Shown piece after piece: positions 60,831 through 64,000 of a stretch of 64,000 nucleotides of DNA. Every line of letters begins with the position of its first letter. Position 1 is the stretch's first letter. The position numbers and the translations under genes were made by a program. The notes below the pieces were generated by a model that saw only the letters and a list, made by a program, of their open reading frames with translations, searched no databases and had not been told where the DNA came from. Source of the DNA: Dichotomocladium elegans (taxonomy: Eukaryota; Mucoromycota; Mucoromycetes; Mucorales; Lichtheimiaceae); assembly GCA_025716815.1 (NCBI GenBank), contig JAIXMN010000002.1, positions 1,426,001 through 1,490,000 on the forward strand, written 5' to 3'.

Positions 60831-62488
60831 CTATTGCAGCTGAACGTAGTTGGCGGGAAACTAGATAGGACAAATATGCGTATGATCAGTACATTATCCA
60901 TCAAAAATTGATATCAACTTACGACTCCTTTTCTTGCGCCTATACTTCCAGTCCACCAGTCTTCTTGGCTATTCGACTTTTCGGTAATTGTAATGATATC
61001 TCCCTCGTGGAAGCTAAGATCCCCAGGTTGTTCGCCGTTAAAGTCATAGAGTGCACGAGCAGTGGTAATATGAGGCTTGCGACTTGGAGGAGGAGGGGGT
61101 GGAGCGCGTGTAGTAATAGTTGCAGGGACAGAAGGGCCATGCGAAAGCGATGGCGGCGGCTTATAGTTAGAAATATGGCTACTGTAGGTGTTAGAGGCGT
61201 ATGGAGGAGGATGGGGGGTGCTGTTGTTAGGGTGACCGTGAACTTCAGGCGGTCGAAGAGTTCCTGGCGCAGAAATGGTGCTACTCCTGAAACTGGCCGA
61301 ATGGGGAGAGGGTGACTCATCGCTGCTGTAGCGTTGATACATGGCTCCAGTATTACCAAGTGTGTGAAACCGAGCATTGAGCGCCCGATAAAGCACATCA
61401 GCCTCTGGCGGTGGTGTGACAGAACCATTCAACAGCTCCTTGGCAGACACTCTTTTTCCATAGAGCTTCTCATTGGCGTCATTGCGGGTGATTATCACAG
61501 AACCTTCAAGCGATACACCCGCAAAGAAGCCTCTAGTTTTACTGTAGGAGTAAACTGCCGAAACATGCTTCAGACTCGCAGTTCCGGATGCCTCTGCGTT
61601 ACGGCCGATTGGGCCGGCGGCCACTAATGGATTCCAGAAGGGTACAATATCAGCCGCATGTGTTCACTATGCGCAGTAGAAATTATACCCGAAACGTTTC
61701 CGCCAAGCGTAATATTGCCAAATTGGCTAAACGACTTTACTGCTTCCTTCGTGTTCATCACCAAGACGAAGTCGGTCAATTCCGCACCTGCAAGCCATTT
61801 TGCCCTCCTTGATTAAGCCTCATGACATCATCTGCCTTCATTCACTTGCCTTACCAATTTGGCCGCCAGCCCCCATACCGCCCGTTGCAATTGCAGAAGG
61901 TGCTGACCAGCCTAAGATCCACAATTTTAACATTCGATAACATGTAATGGTGCTATTCCGCTCTTACTATTGTCGGGTAGTCTATGTATAGGGCGTCAGT
62001 GAGTGGATGGTCTTTGCGAGGTTTGTAAATTTACTGACCTTGCAACTACGAGACCGCTCCCAGCACGGCCGGAGAATAAGAAGCTTGGCGTTACGAGTAT
62101 GAATAGGTCGTCTTTGAAGAATAGGTCGACTTACCCAGCCTTGAGCACCGTGAAAATAGCCAAACCCTCCGCTTTGGCAAGAATATTTGCCGGGATCACC
62201 TTGTCCAGACCTTGTCCAGGGTCTAAGATACGAATATGAATGAGCCTTTTACTTTTCTCTTCGCTATGTTGATTGGGGGCGCTTTGTCATCACTTTAAGG
62301 AGCTTTACCTACGAAGCTGTTCAGGATCTTGGCAGCTTTTTTGCATTCACCTGAAGATCATAGCTCACTGTCAACTTATGCTCAGAGTATAAGAGAACGG
62401 AGAAGCGTTCTTGGTACCAACCTGCTAGACTGGTAGGAATAGGTGAGTTGATGTTGATGTTGGAAGCAGCATTCTTGATTTTCTGCAT
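60831..62488 (-). CDS. SYLF and SH3 domain protein (Ysc84/Lsb3-like)
   Basis: The start is ATG 62488 (MQKIKNAASNININSPIPTS); multiple exons end at 60831 (FPANYVQLQ). The SYLF domain follows the start: GECKKAAKILNSFV, then DPGQGLDKVIPANILAKAEG, AIFTVLKAG and LYGKRVSAKELLNG. A Pro/Ser-rich linker of about 100 residues leads to a C-terminal SH3 domain with ARALYDFNGEQPGDLSF, EDWWTGSIG and the final PANYV. The last exon is only 30 nt (60831-60860). In yeast such proteins bind phosphoinositides and actin through SYLF and Las17/WASP through SH3 during endocytosis. Gene structure fits the family well. Confidence 0.93.
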
Positions 62489-62709
62489 TAGTGAAAGAGG
62501 CAAGAAAGAAATGAAAAATAGCCGATGGGGGAAAAGCCGCGCAGTAGCAGCATGAAAATTGCAGCTGGGAGAGCCACGTTTTCCTCCGTAAAAACTGTTT
62601 TTCCGGGCTGCATTGAAATAGTGCAACCACTTTCCTGCGGACCTTTTGTTCTGTTGAATAGCTCCCACTCCCTTCCCTACCCTTCCCTCACTCTCGCTTT
62701 GCCTTTGCG
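62489..62709. promoter_or_regulatory. Divergent promoter between the SYLF-SH3 and NIPA-type genes
   Basis: 221 bp separate the head-to-head start codons. The region has C/T-rich sequence on the NIPA side (62660-62705) and no clear TATA box. Confidence 0.45.
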
Positions 62710-64000
62710 ATGATTACACTCAATGGCACATACAATGCTACATTTTGGATAGGAATCGGCGTTTCTCTCATTACAAATTTTGTCCAATCCTTTGCTCTGG
62801 CCTTCCAACGGAAATCTCACATTCTCAACGACCAGATATATCCTCGAGAACTTCGGAAACATGCTTTCCGACGCCCACTCTGGGTGGCCAGCTTCATTAC
62901 ATACCTTACCGCTAACATTACCGGATCTGTCTTTTCCATTGGATACTTGCCTGTTGTCATTCTGGCACCGATCGGCGCCATGAGCCTGGTTTTCAATTCA
63001 GTGGCTGCCCGCATAGTTCTTGGTGATCCGTTCACGAAGCGGAATATCATCGGTAAAACAATAGGAACACACTTGACGCACACACGCTCAATTCTCTAGT
63101 TAGGAACACTTCTCATTATTGTGGGAGCACTGCTGGTTGGCATGTTTGGTGTCATACAAGAACCGAACCACAGCCTAGATGACCTCATTGAGTTGTACAA
63201 AAGGCCAGCATTCATCATTTATTTCAGCATTCTGGAAGCTATCATCCTAGTGACCATCATTGGGACCCATTTATCGGAACGTGTTTATAACAAATGGGAG
63301 GAGGCCATTCCGCCCCCTGATCAGAAACTCCTTGGCACTTGGTTGAGCATGGATGACCTAAAAACCTACATCGGTGTGAGGTAATCTGAAGGGAGAGCTG
63401 ATCAGGGAAATTTAATATGCCAACCCTTTTTTTAAATGATATCCTTACAATCTCCTGGTTCTAGCTATGGTGTTTTGGGTGGCAATATCAGCAGTCAGAG
63501 CATGCTCTTTGCCAAAAGCGGCCTAGAGTTGTTTATTCTCACGATAGTATACGGGCAAGACCAGCTCCGCCATGTGTGGACATGGGCACTTGTTGTCATG
63601 ACTGTGATCACAGCTGCGTTACAGGTGAAGAGTGAGAGATCAATCCGAAAACGTGATAATTAATGTTACTGTACAGCTCTACTACCTGAACAAAGGCCTG
63701 CGGCTCTGTGACACCGTGGTTCTAATCCCCCTCTCCTTTTGTGCGTTCAACGTCTCATGTCTTTTCAATGGCCTCATTTATTATAATCAATGGGATCAGC
63801 TGCGTTGGTGGCAGCTTCTTTATGTTCTGATTGGAGTGACACTCACTGTATGTGGTGTCATCTGTCTTTCGTGGCGTAAAGGGTCAAGCACAGCCGCAAG
63901 TCGGCAAGAAGAGACTGTGCTCGCATCAAGCTCCGAAAATTACGGGACGATCTCGAGTCGTCCTCATGTCTCTGACGTTCACGAAGCAAGACCGACTGAA
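62710..64000 (+). CDS. NIPA-type magnesium transporter (partial, runs off the right edge)
   Basis: Exons 62710-63052, 63104-63380, 63465-63624 and 63677 to the window end. Membrane segments in order: FWIGIGVSLITNFVQSFALA, a second span SFITYLTANITGSVFSIGY, VVILAPIGAMSLVFNSVAAR (a family motif), GTLLIIVGALLVGMFGVI, and later SYGVLGGNISSQSMLFAKSG, which is a strong NIPA signature. About nine membrane helices are present, followed by a Ser-rich tail that is cut off. NIPA proteins carry Mg2+ across plasma membrane or early endosomes. The gene diverges from the SYLF-SH3 gene. Confidence 0.9.

Noticed and set aside
63715..63735. tRNA B-box-like GGTTCTAATCCCC
   Set aside because: It lies inside a NIPA-type coding exon and has no matching A box or cloverleaf.

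Overview
This is a window of nuclear DNA from a filamentous fungus, most likely an early-diverging Mucoromycota (Mucorales-type) species. The evidence is the gene set: calcineurin A, an F-BAR RhoGAP, Jen1-type permease, fatty alcohol oxidase, Ysc84-type SYLF-SH3 protein, and FAR1-type and fungal-domain regulators. Genes are dense, on both strands, and cut by many 50-150 bp GT-AG introns with a few GC-AG ones. Assignment to Mucorales is inference. I see no operons, CRISPR arrays, intact mobile elements, rRNA or clear tRNA genes.

Layout: 0-10.5 kb holds the tail of a coiled-coil gene (+), a large fungal-domain transcription regulator lacking a zinc cluster (-), an eroded coding block near 3.3-3.9 kb, an F-BAR/RhoGAP (+), a single-PH-domain protein (+) and a mitochondrial MLRQ/B12D subunit (-). 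10.5-13.4 kb is gene-poor. 13.4-26.1 kb holds an LtrA-domain membrane protein (+) convergent with calcineurin A (-), then a small homeodomain protein, a reticulon, a histidine acid phosphatase and a long-chain alcohol oxidase, all on the minus strand. 26.1-28.4 kb is gene-poor. 28.4-33.8 kb holds a FAR1-type DNA-binding protein and a Jen1-like carboxylate permease (-). 35.4-43.0 kb holds a doubtful small ORF, LSm2 and a CAP-Gly protein (+), PP5 (-) and V-ATPase subunit d (+). 43.2-58 kb holds eEF2, a UDP-sugar transporter and MLH1 (-), a Cid1-type nucleotidyltransferase (+), PIP 5-kinase and an acyl-CoA dehydrogenase (-). 58-60.8 kb is gene-poor. The end holds a SYLF-SH3 protein (-) divergent from a NIPA-type transporter (+) that runs off the window.

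Most genes are housekeeping: Ca2+/phosphatase signalling (calcineurin, PP5), Rho/phosphoinositide/actin control (RhoGAP, PIP5K, SYLF-SH3, PH), ER shape (reticulon), RNA metabolism (LSm2, Cid1-type enzyme), translation (eEF2), DNA repair (MLH1) and lipid or carboxylate use (alcohol oxidase, acyl-CoA dehydrogenase, Jen1). I found no clear new multi-gene system. The most notable signals are in gene structure: an apparent 2-nucleotide micro-exon inside codon 2 of eEF2, an LSm2 first coding exon consisting only of ATG, and three GC-AG introns fixed by reading frame. Exon borders were derived by hand from splice signals and frame continuity, and no transcript data were available.
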